This document shows positions 21,015-30,763 of a stretch of DNA of 64,000 nt, one piece after another (the stretch's first letter is position 1; each line of letters starts with the position of its first letter). A program made the position numbers and the translations under genes. The notes under the pieces were generated by a model. It saw only the letters and a program-made list of their open reading frames with translations, ran no database searches and was not told where the DNA came from. Source of the stretch: Fibrobacter sp. GTDB lineage: Bacteria > Fibrobacterota > Fibrobacteria > Fibrobacterales > Fibrobacteraceae. Where the stretch lies: contig JAKSIJ010000005.1 in the NCBI GenBank assembly GCA_024398875.1, positions 96,835 to 160,834 of the forward strand, given 5' to 3'.

Positions 21015-21032
21015 TTACAATACGAGGTCGCT

Positions 21033-21812
21033 ATGGCAAAGTGGTGCAAAGTTATTACGACAATTCTCGTTGCAGGGGCAATGGCCTTTGCTCAGTACGA
21101 CGATGACGATGCCTTGGCTTCGGAATCTGAAGAACCCTCCTACTCTTACGGCGAAGATAACACAGATGCTTCTGATGAAGCTTCCAGCGAAGTCGCGGCT
21201 TCCGATGAAAATGCAGAAGAAGCCGACGAATCTGTAGGCGAAGCTACCGCTAGCGGCGATGAATGGGCTGGCTTCAAATATGAAGAAATGGGACTTACCC
21301 AGTGGGAATTCCAGCAGGCAAAAGAAGCAGGTATTTCTCGCGATAAGCTCACACGCCTTGTAGAACTCGGCGTTCGTCCCTCTGAATACCTCCAGCACCC
21401 CTGGGAAAAGATGGGCGTCAGCGAAGAGGAATGGCTCGCACAGCGTTCTGAAGGTATGGAAGATGCAGATATTGACCGTTCCTACCGCAACAAGTCTGGC
21501 GATCAGGCATATGCCTATGTTTCCCTCCTCCTTCCCAGTTTCTATCAGTGGAAGGCCGAGCGTTATTCTACCGCCATTTGGATTGACGCTCTCTGGGCCC
21601 TCGGCGTTGGAGCAACCGTTTATATGGCCATAGATGGAAGCCACAGCTGGTATTACTTCTTGATTCCAGTCGTTGTCGCCCACGGATGGTCCTTCATCGA
21701 CGCATTCTTTGGCACCCAATGGGATAGCAATCCCGATGCCAATCGTTTCAGTTTTGGCGTAGCCCCCACCTTCGACAAGGGTGTTGCAGGCATGCTTCAA
21801 ATGAAATTCTAG
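21033..21812 (+). CDS. Exported acidic protein with membrane-like C-terminus, unknown function
   Basis: I do not recognise this 259-residue protein. It starts with a signal peptide (ending GAMAFAQ), then a very acidic, Ser/Glu/Asp-rich stretch to about residue 75. A middle part has three similar segments ([54 protein letters not shown]) that look like short helical repeats. The C-terminal 90 residues contain about three hydrophobic segments ([39 protein letters not shown]). The chosen ATG follows GAGGTCGCT; a longer frame runs back through the tRNA and is rejected. Its message probably begins within the tRNA-Leu transcript. Confidence 0.7.
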   Translation: MAKWCKVITTILVAGAMAFAQYDDDDALASESEEPSYSYGEDNTDASDEASSEVAASDENAEEADESVGEATASGDEWAGFKYEEMGLTQWEFQQAKEAGISRDKLTRLVELGVRPSEYLQHPWEKMGVSEEEWLAQRSEGMEDADIDRSYRNKSGDQAYAYVSLLLPSFYQWKAERYSTAIWIDALWALGVGATVYMAIDGSHSWYYFLIPVVVAHGWSFIDAFFGTQWDSNPDANRFSFGVAPTFDKGVAGMLQMKF

Positions 21813-21816
21813 GCCA

Positions 21817-22176
21817 ATGTTGCTGGAATTACTCAAAAGCAAGATTCACCGCGCTACCGTTACCGACGCAAACCTCAACTACGAGGGCTCCATCACCATC
21901 GCCCGCGATTTGATGGACGCTGCAGGCATTCTCCCCTACGAAAAAGTGGGCGTTCTGGATGTGAACAATGGTTCCCGCCTGGAAACATACGTTATCGAAG
22001 GCCCTGCAAAATCTGGAGTCATTTGCGTGAATGGTGCAGCAGCGCATCTCGTGAAGCCAAATGATTTGGTCATCATTGTGGCCTACGCTTCTATGGCTCC
22101 AGAAGAAGCAGTGAATTGGAAGCCCACCGTTATCCGTGTCAACGGAAAGAACGAAATCATCGAAATCAAGAAATAG
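21817..22176 (+). CDS. panD: Aspartate 1-decarboxylase proenzyme PanD
   Basis: PanD makes beta-alanine for pantothenate and coenzyme A. The 119-residue proenzyme is of typical size. Self-cleavage at Gly-Ser in [16 protein letters not shown] (Ser near residue 25) generates the catalytic pyruvoyl group. [28 protein letters not shown] and NGAAAHLV are family signatures. It starts five bases after the preceding exported-protein gene, so the two are likely co-transcribed although unrelated in function. No panB or panC is in the window. Confidence 0.95.
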   Translation: MLLELLKSKIHRATVTDANLNYEGSITIARDLMDAAGILPYEKVGVLDVNNGSRLETYVIEGPAKSGVICVNGAAAHLVKPNDLVIIVAYASMAPEEAVNWKPTVIRVNGKNEIIEIKK

Positions 22177-22239
22177 ATTTCGTAAACTCGCTCCCCAAAA
22201 AACTTTGCGAGAGCTAGAAGCATTTTCTATATTGAAAAT

Positions 22240-22794
22240 GTGGACTTTAGGTCATATATCATATTAGGTTTCCTATCCGTTTCTCTCATTTACGGGAACG
22301 ATTCTACCGCTGTAGTCCCCTCATCAAGTGCGTCTGACACCGCCTACATTCTGGTAGATGGGACTCCCTGGAACCGGGATTTTTTTCCTCGGGAACGGCT
22401 GCTGCGCCAAACCACTCTTGATCCGTCATTATACGCAGCATTCAGCTACTCCGCCAACTTTCTGAGTGGACCCCGCGGGAGCTTCGCACAGCAAACCTAT
22501 ATGGCTCATCTTGCTTACGAATTCAATCCAGACTTGCACCTCTATGCGGATTTGGGTTTATGGATGCCCCTATACTCCTCAGTAAAAGGGGTTCAGAGCT
22601 TCGCGAAAGAAGATGTGCGACAAGGCAATGTGGATTTTATATTACCCGACATTGCACTGGAATATAAGCCTAGTGCGAACACCTCCGTCCACTTAATGAT
22701 TGTCAATGAAAACGATGCAATGAAAGCTTATGGCCCTTGGTACGACCCAATCAGACCATATTCGCGCTGGAGAAATTCTACATTTTATAGGTGA
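22240..22794 (+). CDS. Exported protein of unknown function (possible beta-barrel)
   Basis: This 184-residue frame starts with GTG and has a signal-peptide-like N-terminus (YIILGFLSVSLIYG). The rest alternates polar and aromatic residues (AAFSYSANFLSGPRG, YMAHLAYEFNPDLHLYADLG), which suggests beta-strands of a small outer-membrane or periplasmic beta protein. I recognise no family. CTATATT precedes the start by about ten bases. The stop overlaps the start of the next lipoprotein gene, making this the head of a tight four-gene run ending in argS. Confidence 0.65.
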   Translation: MDFRSYIILGFLSVSLIYGNDSTAVVPSSSASDTAYILVDGTPWNRDFFPRERLLRQTTLDPSLYAAFSYSANFLSGPRGSFAQQTYMAHLAYEFNPDLHLYADLGLWMPLYSSVKGVQSFAKEDVRQGNVDFILPDIALEYKPSANTSVHLMIVNENDAMKAYGPWYDPIRPYSRWRNSTFYR

Positions 22795-23195
22795 TGAATC
22801 ATAAAATTTTCACATGTGCAATTTTGCTTTTGCTCCTTGCGGGTTGCAAGGAAGAAAAAGTCGTTGTGCAAGAAAAGCGCTCCTACAAAGGCGATGTGGA
22901 AGTTTTGAACAGTTGTGGAATGCAGGGCGCCGCAGCAAAGATGAAAAACTTTTTACGTGAAAATGGATTTGATGTAGTAAGTTCGCGAAATGACCGCTTG
23001 CAAAACTACGACGAAACAATCATTGTGCTACGGAACCCTGAATGGGAAGGAGCCAAGGCGCTAGCCCAGACTTTGAAAACAGACAATGTCCTTGTGGTGC
23101 ATAGCAACCGCGCCATGGTGGATGCTGCCGTGTATATAGGAAAGGATTATTTAAAAATCATAGAACCCGAAAGAGGTGAAGATGAAGAAGACTAA
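22794..23195 (+). CDS. LytR_C-domain lipoprotein
   Basis: The 133-residue protein has a lipoprotein signal (ILLLLLAGCKEE) and a single domain beginning VEVLNSCGMQGAAAKMKNFLRENGFDV. That pattern (short strand, N-x-x-G, helix, D-V) is the LytR C-terminal domain, found alone or at the end of wall-polymer ligases. The start could be the GTG three bases earlier; both overlap the preceding stop. The gene overlaps rsfS. In many bacteria a LytR-type gene neighbours rsfS, and here only the C-terminal domain remains. Confidence 0.75.
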   Translation: MNHKIFTCAILLLLLAGCKEEKVVVQEKRSYKGDVEVLNSCGMQGAAAKMKNFLRENGFDVVSSRNDRLQNYDETIIVLRNPEWEGAKALAQTLKTDNVLVVHSNRAMVDAAVYIGKDYLKIIEPERGEDEED

Positions 23196-23598
23196 AGAAG
23201 AATTTACGGATTCTGTCCGCTTGGGAGCAAGCATTCTGTTTGAGCTCCGGGCTGAAAATGTGGAATTGATGGACCTCCGCGGCATCAAGGATGTGACGGA
23301 CTTTTTCCTGGTGGCTACCTGCGATAGCGAGGCACAGATGCAAGCGATTCTCAATGAACTCCGCAAGGAATTCAAGGCGCAAAAACTCACCACAAACGGC
23401 GTAGAATACAAGGAAGGTGTCCGCTGGGCCGTTTTCGACGCCGGTATGGATTTGATGATTCATCTGTTCGAAGAAGAAAAACGCGAAGAGATTTCCCTGA
23501 ACCGCCTCTATGCAGACGGAAAGATTACCGCGCTCAACGAAGCAGACTTCGTGAAGAGCACCAAGAAGAAGAAGGCTGACGAAGATGAACTCGTTTGA
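23182..23598 (+). CDS. rsfS: Ribosomal silencing factor RsfS
   Basis: RsfS binds ribosomal protein uL14 and blocks joining of the ribosomal subunits in starvation. The 138-residue product shows the family blocks VELMDLRGIKDVTDFFLVATC and GVRWAVFDAGMDLMIHLFEEEKRE. AGAGG is five bases before the ATG at 23182; an in-frame GTG at 23176 is less well placed. The gene starts inside the end of the lipoprotein gene and ends inside the start of argS, so translation is probably coupled. Confidence 0.92.
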   Translation: MKKTKEEFTDSVRLGASILFELRAENVELMDLRGIKDVTDFFLVATCDSEAQMQAILNELRKEFKAQKLTTNGVEYKEGVRWAVFDAGMDLMIHLFEEEKREEISLNRLYADGKITALNEADFVKSTKKKKADEDELV

Positions 23599-25297
23599 AG
23601 CACAGATTGCCGCTGCCCTAGAAGCTACCGGCACATTTTCTGCCGATGCTGCGCTGAAACTGATTTCCGTTCCTCCCGACACCACGCACGGGAACTTCAC
23701 CATTCCCTGTTTTTCCTTGGCAAAGACGCTGCGTAAAGCGCCCAAAATCATCGCCGAGGAACTGGCAGCCCAGGTGAAACTACCCTCTGGACTTTCCAAA
23801 GTGGAAGCAGTAAATGGATATTTGAACTTCTTTATCGACCGTTCCTTCCTTGCAAAATCAACACTGGAAGCCATTGATGCCAAGGGTCTCGACTACGGTT
23901 ATGCGGATTCCAATGGTAAGGTCGTCTGCATTGACTTCAGCTCCCCAAACATCGGTAAGGAACTAGCCTTCCATCACCTGCGCTCCACCATGATTGGGAA
24001 TAGCCTTTCCCGCATCTACAAAGCGGCGGGTTACAAGGTTGAACGCATCAACCATCTGGGAGACTGGGGAACCGCCTTCGGTAAGCTCATTGTCATGTAC
24101 CTGCGCGAAAATCGCCCGACGGACGACGCCACCTTGGACAGCCTTACCGTCAAAGAGCTCAACATTCTCTACGCCAGTTTTTCCAAAATCAGCAAGGAAG
24201 AGCCTGGTTTGGAAGATGAAGCCCGCGCTGCATTCACCAAACTGGAACAGGGCGACGAATTCTATCGCAAGCTATGGACAGCTTTCCGTGCCGCCACCTT
24301 GAAGGAACTGAACCGCATTTACGACATGCTGGGCGTCAGCTTCGACCATTATACCGGCGAATCCTTCTTCGAAGACAAGATCCCTGCGATTCTGGATGAA
24401 CTGCGCGAGAAGAAGCTCATGGTGAAGAGCCAGGAGCTGGATGTGGTGATGCTGGATGAATTTGATTTGGGCCCGTGCCTCATTCGCAAGAGCGATGGAA
24501 GCACCCTGTACGCCACACGCGACTTAGCCGCCGCCAACTACCGCAAGCAGGAATACAATTTTGACAAATGCCTCTATGTGGTGGATTTGGGCCAGGCCCT
24601 CCACTTTAAGCAGGTGTTCCATGTGCTGAAGAAGATGGGTCGGGAATGGTATAAGGACATGTACCACATTCCCTTTGGCGTCATCCTTCAACTAGTAGAC
24701 GGCAAGTGGGAAAAGGGTAAGACCCGTACCGGTACCGCAAGCCTCCTCCGCGATGTGATTGAAGCCGCCCAGAAGAAAATCCTCGAATTCATCAACGAGA
24801 AGAATCCTGACCTGGAAAACAAGGAAATCATCGCCCGTGAAATTGGCGTCAGCGCCATCACCTTCAACGATTTGAAGAACAGCCGTTTGAAGGATGTGAA
24901 GTTTGACTGGGATGCTGTCATGAGCTTTGAAGGGGACACAGGTCCCTACGTTCAGAACGCCCACGTGCGCCTCTGCAGCATTATGCGCAAGGCTGGCTAC
25001 GCCGTAAAACTGGACGAAGTGGATTACGCACAACTTCAAGACGACAACGCCTACGAACTCATCAAGGTTCTTGCACGAAAGGGAGAAAAGATTCTCGCCG
25101 CCTGCAATACGGATGAGCCCAGCGTTCTCGCCCAATACGCGCTGGAAATTGCGGAATACGCCCACCGGTTTATCCACAATGATCGCGTTCTCGGCAGTGC
25201 CGAAGAGAAGTCCCGCTTGTTCTTAGTGCAGGCAACCCAAATCGTACTGGAGAATGTGCTAGACCTGTTGGGGCTCTTCCCCATCCGCCAGATGTAA
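23585..25297 (+). CDS. argS: Arginine-tRNA ligase ArgS (variant HIGH motif)
   Basis: ArgRS charges tRNA-Arg. The 570-residue protein has the N-terminal Add1 domain, the class I catalytic core and a C-terminal anticodon domain (DTGPYVQNAHVRLCSIM near residue 455). The HIGH-type segment reads SSPNIGKELAFHHLRST, so the usual His-x-Gly-His is AFHH; I infer a lineage variant rather than loss of function because the rest of the core is intact. GKTRTGTASLL replaces KMSKS, as is common in ArgRS. It is last in a four-gene overlapping unit and is followed by the thiamine riboswitch. Confidence 0.93.
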   Translation: MNSFEAQIAAALEATGTFSADAALKLISVPPDTTHGNFTIPCFSLAKTLRKAPKIIAEELAAQVKLPSGLSKVEAVNGYLNFFIDRSFLAKSTLEAIDAKGLDYGYADSNGKVVCIDFSSPNIGKELAFHHLRSTMIGNSLSRIYKAAGYKVERINHLGDWGTAFGKLIVMYLRENRPTDDATLDSLTVKELNILYASFSKISKEEPGLEDEARAAFTKLEQGDEFYRKLWTAFRAATLKELNRIYDMLGVSFDHYTGESFFEDKIPAILDELREKKLMVKSQELDVVMLDEFDLGPCLIRKSDGSTLYATRDLAAANYRKQEYNFDKCLYVVDLGQALHFKQVFHVLKKMGREWYKDMYHIPFGVILQLVDGKWEKGKTRTGTASLLRDVIEAAQKKILEFINEKNPDLENKEIIAREIGVSAITFNDLKNSRLKDVKFDWDAVMSFEGDTGPYVQNAHVRLCSIMRKAGYAVKLDEVDYAQLQDDNAYELIKVLARKGEKILAACNTDEPSVLAQYALEIAEYAHRFIHNDRVLGSAEEKSRLFLVQATQIVLENVLDLLGLFPIRQM

Positions 25298-25307
25298 AAG
25301 AACATAA

Positions 25308-25392
25308 ACCGGGGAGCTGGAGGTTCCGGCTGAGAGGGCGACAAAACCGTCGCCGACCCGATAACTTGAACTGGATAATGCCAGCGTTTTAA
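25308..25392 (+). promoter_or_regulatory. TPP riboswitch (THI element) upstream of thiM
   Basis: The conserved parts are present in order: GGGGAGC, GGCTGAGAGGGCG (the CUGAGA pyrimidine-sensing loop), CCGACCCGAT, TTGAACTGGATAATGCCAGCG (read as ACTGGATAATGCCAGCG core). The element ends just before the AAGGAG ribosome site of thiM. No T-run terminator follows, so control is probably by masking the ribosome site when thiamine pyrophosphate binds. Confidence 0.93.
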
Positions 25393-25401
25393 GGAGTTAA
25401 A

Positions 25402-26280
25402 ATGAAGCTAGACATTACTCATGCAATAAAGGATGTGCGGGACACCCATCCCCTAGTCCATTGCATTACCAACTACGTAACCGTCAATGATGTGGCCAAC
25501 TCCATTCTTGCCATTGGAGGCTCCCCTATCATGGCGGACGCATTGGAAGAAGTCGAAGCAGTTGTGAGCAAATCCAAAGCTCTGGTTCTCAACATCGGAA
25601 CGTTGAACGAAAATACCGTAAAAGCAATGATTCTCGCAGGGAAAACGGCTAATGCAAAAAACATTCCCGTAATTTTTGACCCTGTGGGTACAGGATTTAC
25701 ACCGTACCGAACAGAAGCGGCAAAGAAAATTTTGGATGAAGTTAGGGTTGGCATAATACGGGGGAACCTTTCAGAGATAGCCTCCCTGGCAGGAATTAAA
25801 TCTGCCAACAAAGGCGTAGATGCAAGTGACAGCATAACCGACATCAAAAATTCCATTGCAGGCATTGACCAGGTCGCCATCGCAAAAGGTCTTGCGCAAA
25901 AATACAGTACCATCATCGCCATCACGGGCCAAACGGACATCATCAGCGATGGAAACTGCTGTTACAAAATTCGCAACGGCCATCCGATGCTTTCCAAAGT
26001 AACGGGAACTGGCTGTATGGCCACAGGGCTCATCGCCGCCTTCGCGGGAGCAAACAGCGCCGCCATCACAAGCTTAAACACAGATGCTGCGGGCGCCTCC
26101 GGAGCAACCTTGATTTCAGCTGCAGTTGCAGGCATCGCCTCCATGGGAATCGCCGGCGAAATCGCCTTCGCAAAAGCAGGCAATGATGGCACCGGGAGTT
26201 TCCACGTCGCGATTATCGATGCACTAAGCCGCATGAACGACGTAGAGTTGCAGAGCCACCTCAAACTGGAGGAAGTATGA
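25402..26280 (+). CDS. thiM: Hydroxyethylthiazole kinase ThiM
   Basis: ThiM phosphorylates 4-methyl-5-(2-hydroxyethyl)thiazole, a salvage step. The 292-residue ribokinase-like protein shows [20 protein letters not shown], the segment [29 protein letters not shown] and the anion-hole/catalytic region [27 protein letters not shown] precedes the ATG directly after the riboswitch. The stop overlaps the thiE start (ATGA), so the two enzymes are translationally coupled. Confidence 0.95.
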   Translation: MKLDITHAIKDVRDTHPLVHCITNYVTVNDVANSILAIGGSPIMADALEEVEAVVSKSKALVLNIGTLNENTVKAMILAGKTANAKNIPVIFDPVGTGFTPYRTEAAKKILDEVRVGIIRGNLSEIASLAGIKSANKGVDASDSITDIKNSIAGIDQVAIAKGLAQKYSTIIAITGQTDIISDGNCCYKIRNGHPMLSKVTGTGCMATGLIAAFAGANSAAITSLNTDAAGASGATLISAAVAGIASMGIAGEIAFAKAGNDGTGSFHVAIIDALSRMNDVELQSHLKLEEV

Positions 26281-26921
26281 AGCCTGTGATAGACTATTCC
26301 CTCTATCTCTGTACTGACCGCAGCCTCATGAGTTGCAAGACCATCGAAGAATCTGTAGAACAGGCAATCGCAGGCGGAGTTACCGTAGTTCAACTTCGGG
26401 AAAAGAACTGCTCTAGTCGTGAATTTTATGAGTTGGCCAAACGCGTGCAGCAAATCACCAAGCCAAACAACATTCCTCTTATCATTAACGACCGTGTGGA
26501 TATCGCCCTCGCCGTTCAAGCAGAAGGCGTCCACATCGGACAAAGCGACCTGCCCGCAAAAACAGTCCGTAATATAGTCGGGCCCGACATGATCATCGGA
26601 GTTTCTGCCAGCAATTATGCGGAAGGTGCGCAAGCGGTAGCTGATGGTGCTGATTACTTGGGTGTAGGCGCCATGTTTGCCACAGGAACAAAGACCGACG
26701 CCGTTCTCACACCCTTTGAAGATTTGAAGCAATTGCGACAGGAATTTCCGATTCCCATCGTCGTCATCGGCGGCATCAGCGCCACAACTATTCCGCAATT
26801 TTCAGGATTAGGTATTGATGGTTACGCCGTGGTAAGCGCCATCGTAGCACAGCCCGACATCAAAAAAGCGGCAGAAGAACTCCGCCGCCTCATTGACACA
26901 TCTAAACGCTTTCCCCGCTAG
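26277..26921 (+). CDS. thiE: Thiamine-phosphate synthase ThiE
   Basis: ThiE joins the thiazole phosphate made by ThiM to HMP pyrophosphate, giving thiamine monophosphate. The 214-residue TIM barrel has [40 protein letters not shown], the pyrophosphate-loop region [19 protein letters not shown] and [16 protein letters not shown]. It is coupled to thiM under one TPP riboswitch. No thiD or thiC is adjacent. Its 3' end overlaps the end of the convergent membrane-protein gene by 20 bases. Confidence 0.95.
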   Translation: MKPVIDYSLYLCTDRSLMSCKTIEESVEQAIAGGVTVVQLREKNCSSREFYELAKRVQQITKPNNIPLIINDRVDIALAVQAEGVHIGQSDLPAKTVRNIVGPDMIIGVSASNYAEGAQAVADGADYLGVGAMFATGTKTDAVLTPFEDLKQLRQEFPIPIVVIGGISATTIPQFSGLGIDGYAVVSAIVAQPDIKKAAEELRRLIDTSKRFPR

Positions 26922-27291
26922 GTTCTTCCCGTTTTAAGAGATGTAGTGCAACCAGAATCTGCACAAACTGCTTAGGGAACGCAAGTCCAAAAACAGCAAT
27001 AACCAGAACCAGAATTCCTGCAATAAAAAGAAGCGTGAGGAGAGTATCTGCCATAGGCAGCATATCCTTGGCATCTCGCAACAGGGCTAGAAGTTCTCTA
27101 TCGTCAGCAAAATTTTTTGCTGCAAAGCGACCCGTAAAATTGTTATAGCGGGCAAGGCCTTTATCCACCCCAGTTTGAGCAAGGACTAATACAGACGACA
27201 GAGCCCGTTCTACAAGCAAGAAAAACATTCCCAGAACAGCAAACATCGCTGCTATAAAACGAGCTGTACGAGTTGTAGTCAGGCCACTCAT
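26902..27291 (-). CDS. Small membrane protein of unknown function, coupled to the acyltransferase fusion
   Basis: The 129-residue protein has two strong membrane helices (about residues 11-36 and 82-107) separated by a charged segment with [15 protein letters not shown] do not recognise a family. Its ATG overlaps the stop of the upstream acyltransferase fusion (ATGA), so it is translated from the same mRNA and may assist it in the membrane. The end overlaps the convergent thiE. Confidence 0.7.
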   Translation of the reverse strand: MSGLTTTRTARFIAAMFAVLGMFFLLVERALSSVLVLAQTGVDKGLARYNNFTGRFAAKNFADDRELLALLRDAKDMLPMADTLLTLLFIAGILVLVIAVFGLAFPKQFVQILVALHLLKREEPSGESV

Positions 27292-30200
27292 TTTTTTGCT
27301 TCCGCCAATTCCTTAGCCAATTTCTTCGCTGCAGTAAAGTCTGCCTTTCCAGTGCCAAGTTTAGGAACCTTTTCCACATTGAATGCAAGAGAAGGCAACA
27401 TCAAAGCCGGAATTCCTGAGCCGCGAAGCTCGGAAATCACCGCAGAAGGTTCCTTCGCTCCCTGATACAGAAGGACAATTTTCTCCCCCTTGCTGGCATC
27501 GGGAATTGTGGTAACCACATAATCGCAACCTTCCAGAACAGGGGTATCCTGAATCTTCTTCTCCACAGCACCGAGGCTCACCATTTCGCCACCCAACTTT
27601 GCAAAGCGGCTGTAGCGGTCCACAATGAAGAGGAATCCGTCTTCATCCAAATAGCCCTTGTCCCCAGTGCGGTAGTAGCGCTTACCGTTCAGATAAACAA
27701 TCACACTCTTGGTGCGTTCATCATCGTTCAAGTAGCCCACCATAACCTGGCCACCGCAAATGAGAATCATGCCCGCTTCACCTGTGGGGAGCGGTTCGTT
27801 GGTTTCCGGATCCACAATAAGGAATTCCGTTCCCGGCAAAGCCATACCCACGCTGCCAGCACGGTTGTTCACCATCATGGTCATGTAGTCATTGAGAAGC
27901 GTGTCTTCCGTATTGGTAGAGGCCACAGGTGCAGTTTCGGTGCAGCCGTAGCCTTCAAAGATTTCCTTACCAAACTTCAGGCGGAAACTAGTCTTCAGTT
28001 CCGGACGCAAGGCCTCAGCACCAGCAATGATGATGCGCACATCCTTGAAAACCAAGGGGTGAACATAGCGGCTGATGGTAAAGGCGCGAAGGAATGTGGG
28101 AGTTGCCACAACAGCTGTCACATGGAATTCAGCACAAACGCGGGCCATAGTCTTCACATCAGTGGGGTCTGCTACCGCCACCATGGGGCTACCTTCCGTA
28201 AAGTTCAGGATGGTGGTCACCGTAAGGCCAAAGGCGTGGAACAGCGGGAGTTCCGACAACATCACATCGTTGCGAGTCACATTGAAAATGCAAGCCAGCT
28301 GCTGCACATTGGCCATCAAGTTACGGTGAGAAAGGAGCACTCCCTTAGGCGTTCCCTCAGAACCCGAACTGAAGAGGATGGTGGCAATGTCATCCAACTT
28401 CGATTTCTTGTTGTACAAGAACTTCAGCGCCCAGGCTGGGAGAATCACGCTCAAAATCACCCGGAAGACAATAGCGGCCTTCGGAATGGCCTTCATCAAA
28501 TCTTCAGCGTAGAACAAACGGATTTTGCCGTCGTTGGCAATAGCCGTATAGTCATTACCGCGACGCTTCAGTTTGTCCATGAACAAGCGACTGGTAATCA
28601 CCGTCTGGATGCCCGCACGCTTGGCACAGTTCTCCACATTCTCCGGCGAGGAGGTGTAGTTCAAGTTCACATTCGTCTTGCCTAAAAGCCACAAGGCCAG
28701 GTTCACGATGGCGCCGGCAGAACTGGGCGGAAGCATGATACCCACCGTCTTATCCTTAGGCGTAAGCATCTTCTTCAAGAGTTCCCTAAAGGCAAAGGTG
28801 GCTCCCATAAGCTTATAGCCCGAAAGGTGTGCTCCATCAGGATTATAAACCGCGGGTCCATTCTTTACATACTTCTTGCAAGTACGAATCCATGTTTCGG
28901 CGATAGGCTTACGGAACGAAAGGGCATAATCCCAGGCATCAATAGAAATTCTACGAACAATGGCACGAACATCGTTGGGCTTTGTATCCAAAGGAATGGG
29001 TTCACCAAAGGCAACCGTTACACCCTTGTCAGCAGAAGCGCCATACATATCGGATCCGCTATAGCTGTAGTTGGAGCCCCACAATCCCTGAATATAGAAG
29101 GGAACAATATCCGCATCGATTCCATCAATCGCCTTGGAATAGTCAATGGTAAAGGGCTCCACATGGGGCGACTTGGAAACCTCGCCCGTGGGGAACATGA
29201 CCACAGCCTTTCCGGCGAGAAGTGCCTGGCGGATTTTTTCCATGGCAATTTCAGGTTGCTTTTTATCAATGCGAATCATACCCAGGCGCTTAAGGATAGC
29301 GCGGAGGTACCATTTTTCAAAATGGTCCTTATTGCTCGCAATGCAGAGCGGTCGCGGAGAAGCCATCTGAATCATGGCCCAGTCGATAAAGCTGTGGTGG
29401 TTTCCGAGAAGAAGCACCGGGCCATCGTTAGGAATGTTCTGCACTCCCAGCACACGAATCTTATAGCGGGTAAAAACAAGCTTCAACAGCGAACGCACCA
29501 GCGCCTGAGGCAGGTTGGTAATGGCCCACACAAACACCGCAATAGAAACCAATGCCAGAGCAATGATGTAAGCATAGCTTGGGATTTCGGTATAAATCAT
29601 CATGGATGAATAGGCGAACAGGAACACAATTAGCACAATGGCCTGAATCAAATTCGCCAAGGCTAGTACCGTACCAGAGTTATTTGGACGGGTATTATAC
29701 TGCAAAAGGGCATTCACTGGGACGAGGAAGATACCGCCAAAGAATCCAATCAAGGAATAGAGGACGATTAACGTTACCGGGTGCACCATGAAGGGAATCA
29801 GAAGAAGGCAAATGGAAGCACCCGCCATACCCATAGGGATAAAGCCCGTCTCAATAAAGTCCTTGGACTGGTGAGCCGCGTAGATGGAACCCACCATCAA
29901 GCCCGCGATTGTGAAGAAGAGGAAGTTCTGCATGGTTCCCACGGCATTGGAACCAGACACATCCTGGAACATGAGCACAAACACCTGAGCCATTGCCCAG
30001 AACATGGAAAGAGCGATAATGGAGCCACGAAGCGTCACATTGCGCCAACCAATGGTAAAATGACGCTTCAGCTTTTTCATATTCAGGTTCTTATCTTCAT
30101 AACGAACCCGAGGGATAAGGAAGTTGGCCACCGTTCCAAGAACGCTTGCACCCACCAAAAGCCAAGGAATCACCACAGAACGAGAAATGATTTCATGAAC

Positions 30201-30716
30201 AGCATCATATTCCGCAAGCTGAGTATTGATGAGGTTCACTCCAATCACTGCAAGCCAGACGGCAACAATCATGCCGGCAATGCTGAATATCTGGAGGAAG
30301 GCGTTTGCATAACTCAAATTGCGAACTCCAAACATCTCCTTCAAAATACCATACTTAGCCGCACTGTGAATCGCAAAACCAGAACCGAGACCTATCGCAA
30401 GCCAGAAGGAAACTCGCGGGCAACCCACAGTAGCAAGAACCGCCATGGCTATTGCAAAAAGAGTCATCATCAAAGAGGACCAGGCCATCACCTTGTTCTT
30501 TGCAAAGCGGTTGGTGAAGAACCCTGCGGGAAGACACATCACAATGTAGGGTGCGATAAAGAATATCTGCAGCATGAAGCTCTGCCACAACTGACCACGG
30601 TCAGCTACAAAGGAGCCAGAAAGGATCTTCTGCGCGTAAATGAAAACACCAAACTGAACAAAAGATGTCGCTAGAATTGATAAGAAATAGCGAACAGCAC
30701 CCTTAGTTTTCCACAT
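27288..30716 (-). CDS. aas: LplT-PlsC-acyl-ACP synthetase fusion (Aas type)
   Basis: This 1142-residue protein fuses three functions for lysophospholipid recycling. Residues 1-410 form an MFS-type transporter like LplT, which flips lysophospholipids inward. Residues about 420-620 are a PlsC acyltransferase with NHHSFIDW (HX4D motif) and FPTGEVSKSPHVEPF. The rest is an AMP-forming acyl-ACP synthetase with FSSGSEGTPKGVLLSH, GYGCTETAPV, YRTGDKGYLDEDGF and the lysine in LGTGKADF. In E. coli lplT and aas are separate genes. The ATG at 30716 follows AAGAGG; TATCTTTTC lies about 50 bases upstream in the gap after the M24 peptidase gene. Confidence 0.9.
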   Translation of the reverse strand: MWKTKGAVRYFLSILATSFVQFGVFIYAQKILSGSFVADRGQLWQSFMLQIFFIAPYIVMCLPAGFFTNRFAKNKVMAWSSLMMTLFAIAMAVLATVGCPRVSFWLAIGLGSGFAIHSAAKYGILKEMFGVRNLSYANAFLQIFSIAGMIVAVWLAVIGVNLINTQLAEYDAVHEIISRSVVIPWLLVGASVLGTVANFLIPRVRYEDKNLNMKKLKRHFTIGWRNVTLRGSIIALSMFWAMAQVFVLMFQDVSGSNAVGTMQNFLFFTIAGLMVGSIYAAHQSKDFIETGFIPMGMAGASICLLLIPFMVHPVTLIVLYSLIGFFGGIFLVPVNALLQYNTRPNNSGTVLALANLIQAIVLIVFLFAYSSMMIYTEIPSYAYIIALALVSIAVFVWAITNLPQALVRSLLKLVFTRYKIRVLGVQNIPNDGPVLLLGNHHSFIDWAMIQMASPRPLCIASNKDHFEKWYLRAILKRLGMIRIDKKQPEIAMEKIRQALLAGKAVVMFPTGEVSKSPHVEPFTIDYSKAIDGIDADIVPFYIQGLWGSNYSYSGSDMYGASADKGVTVAFGEPIPLDTKPNDVRAIVRRISIDAWDYALSFRKPIAETWIRTCKKYVKNGPAVYNPDGAHLSGYKLMGATFAFRELLKKMLTPKDKTVGIMLPPSSAGAIVNLALWLLGKTNVNLNYTSSPENVENCAKRAGIQTVITSRLFMDKLKRRGNDYTAIANDGKIRLFYAEDLMKAIPKAAIVFRVILSVILPAWALKFLYNKKSKLDDIATILFSSGSEGTPKGVLLSHRNLMANVQQLACIFNVTRNDVMLSELPLFHAFGLTVTTILNFTEGSPMVAVADPTDVKTMARVCAEFHVTAVVATPTFLRAFTISRYVHPLVFKDVRIIIAGAEALRPELKTSFRLKFGKEIFEGYGCTETAPVASTNTEDTLLNDYMTMMVNNRAGSVGMALPGTEFLIVDPETNEPLPTGEAGMILICGGQVMVGYLNDDERTKSVIVYLNGKRYYRTGDKGYLDEDGFLFIVDRYSRFAKLGGEMVSLGAVEKKIQDTPVLEGCDYVVTTIPDASKGEKIVLLYQGAKEPSAVISELRGSGIPALMLPSLAFNVEKVPKLGTGKADFTAAKKLAKELAEAKK

Positions 30717-30763
30717 TTCTAAATACCTCTTGACGCGGCAAAAACTGCCGCAAATTTTCAAGA

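Noticed and set aside
20937..21032. In-frame extension of the acidic exported protein back through tRNA-Leu
   Set aside because: The extension is the tRNA gene itself; the signal peptide and a GAGG site define the ATG at 21033.
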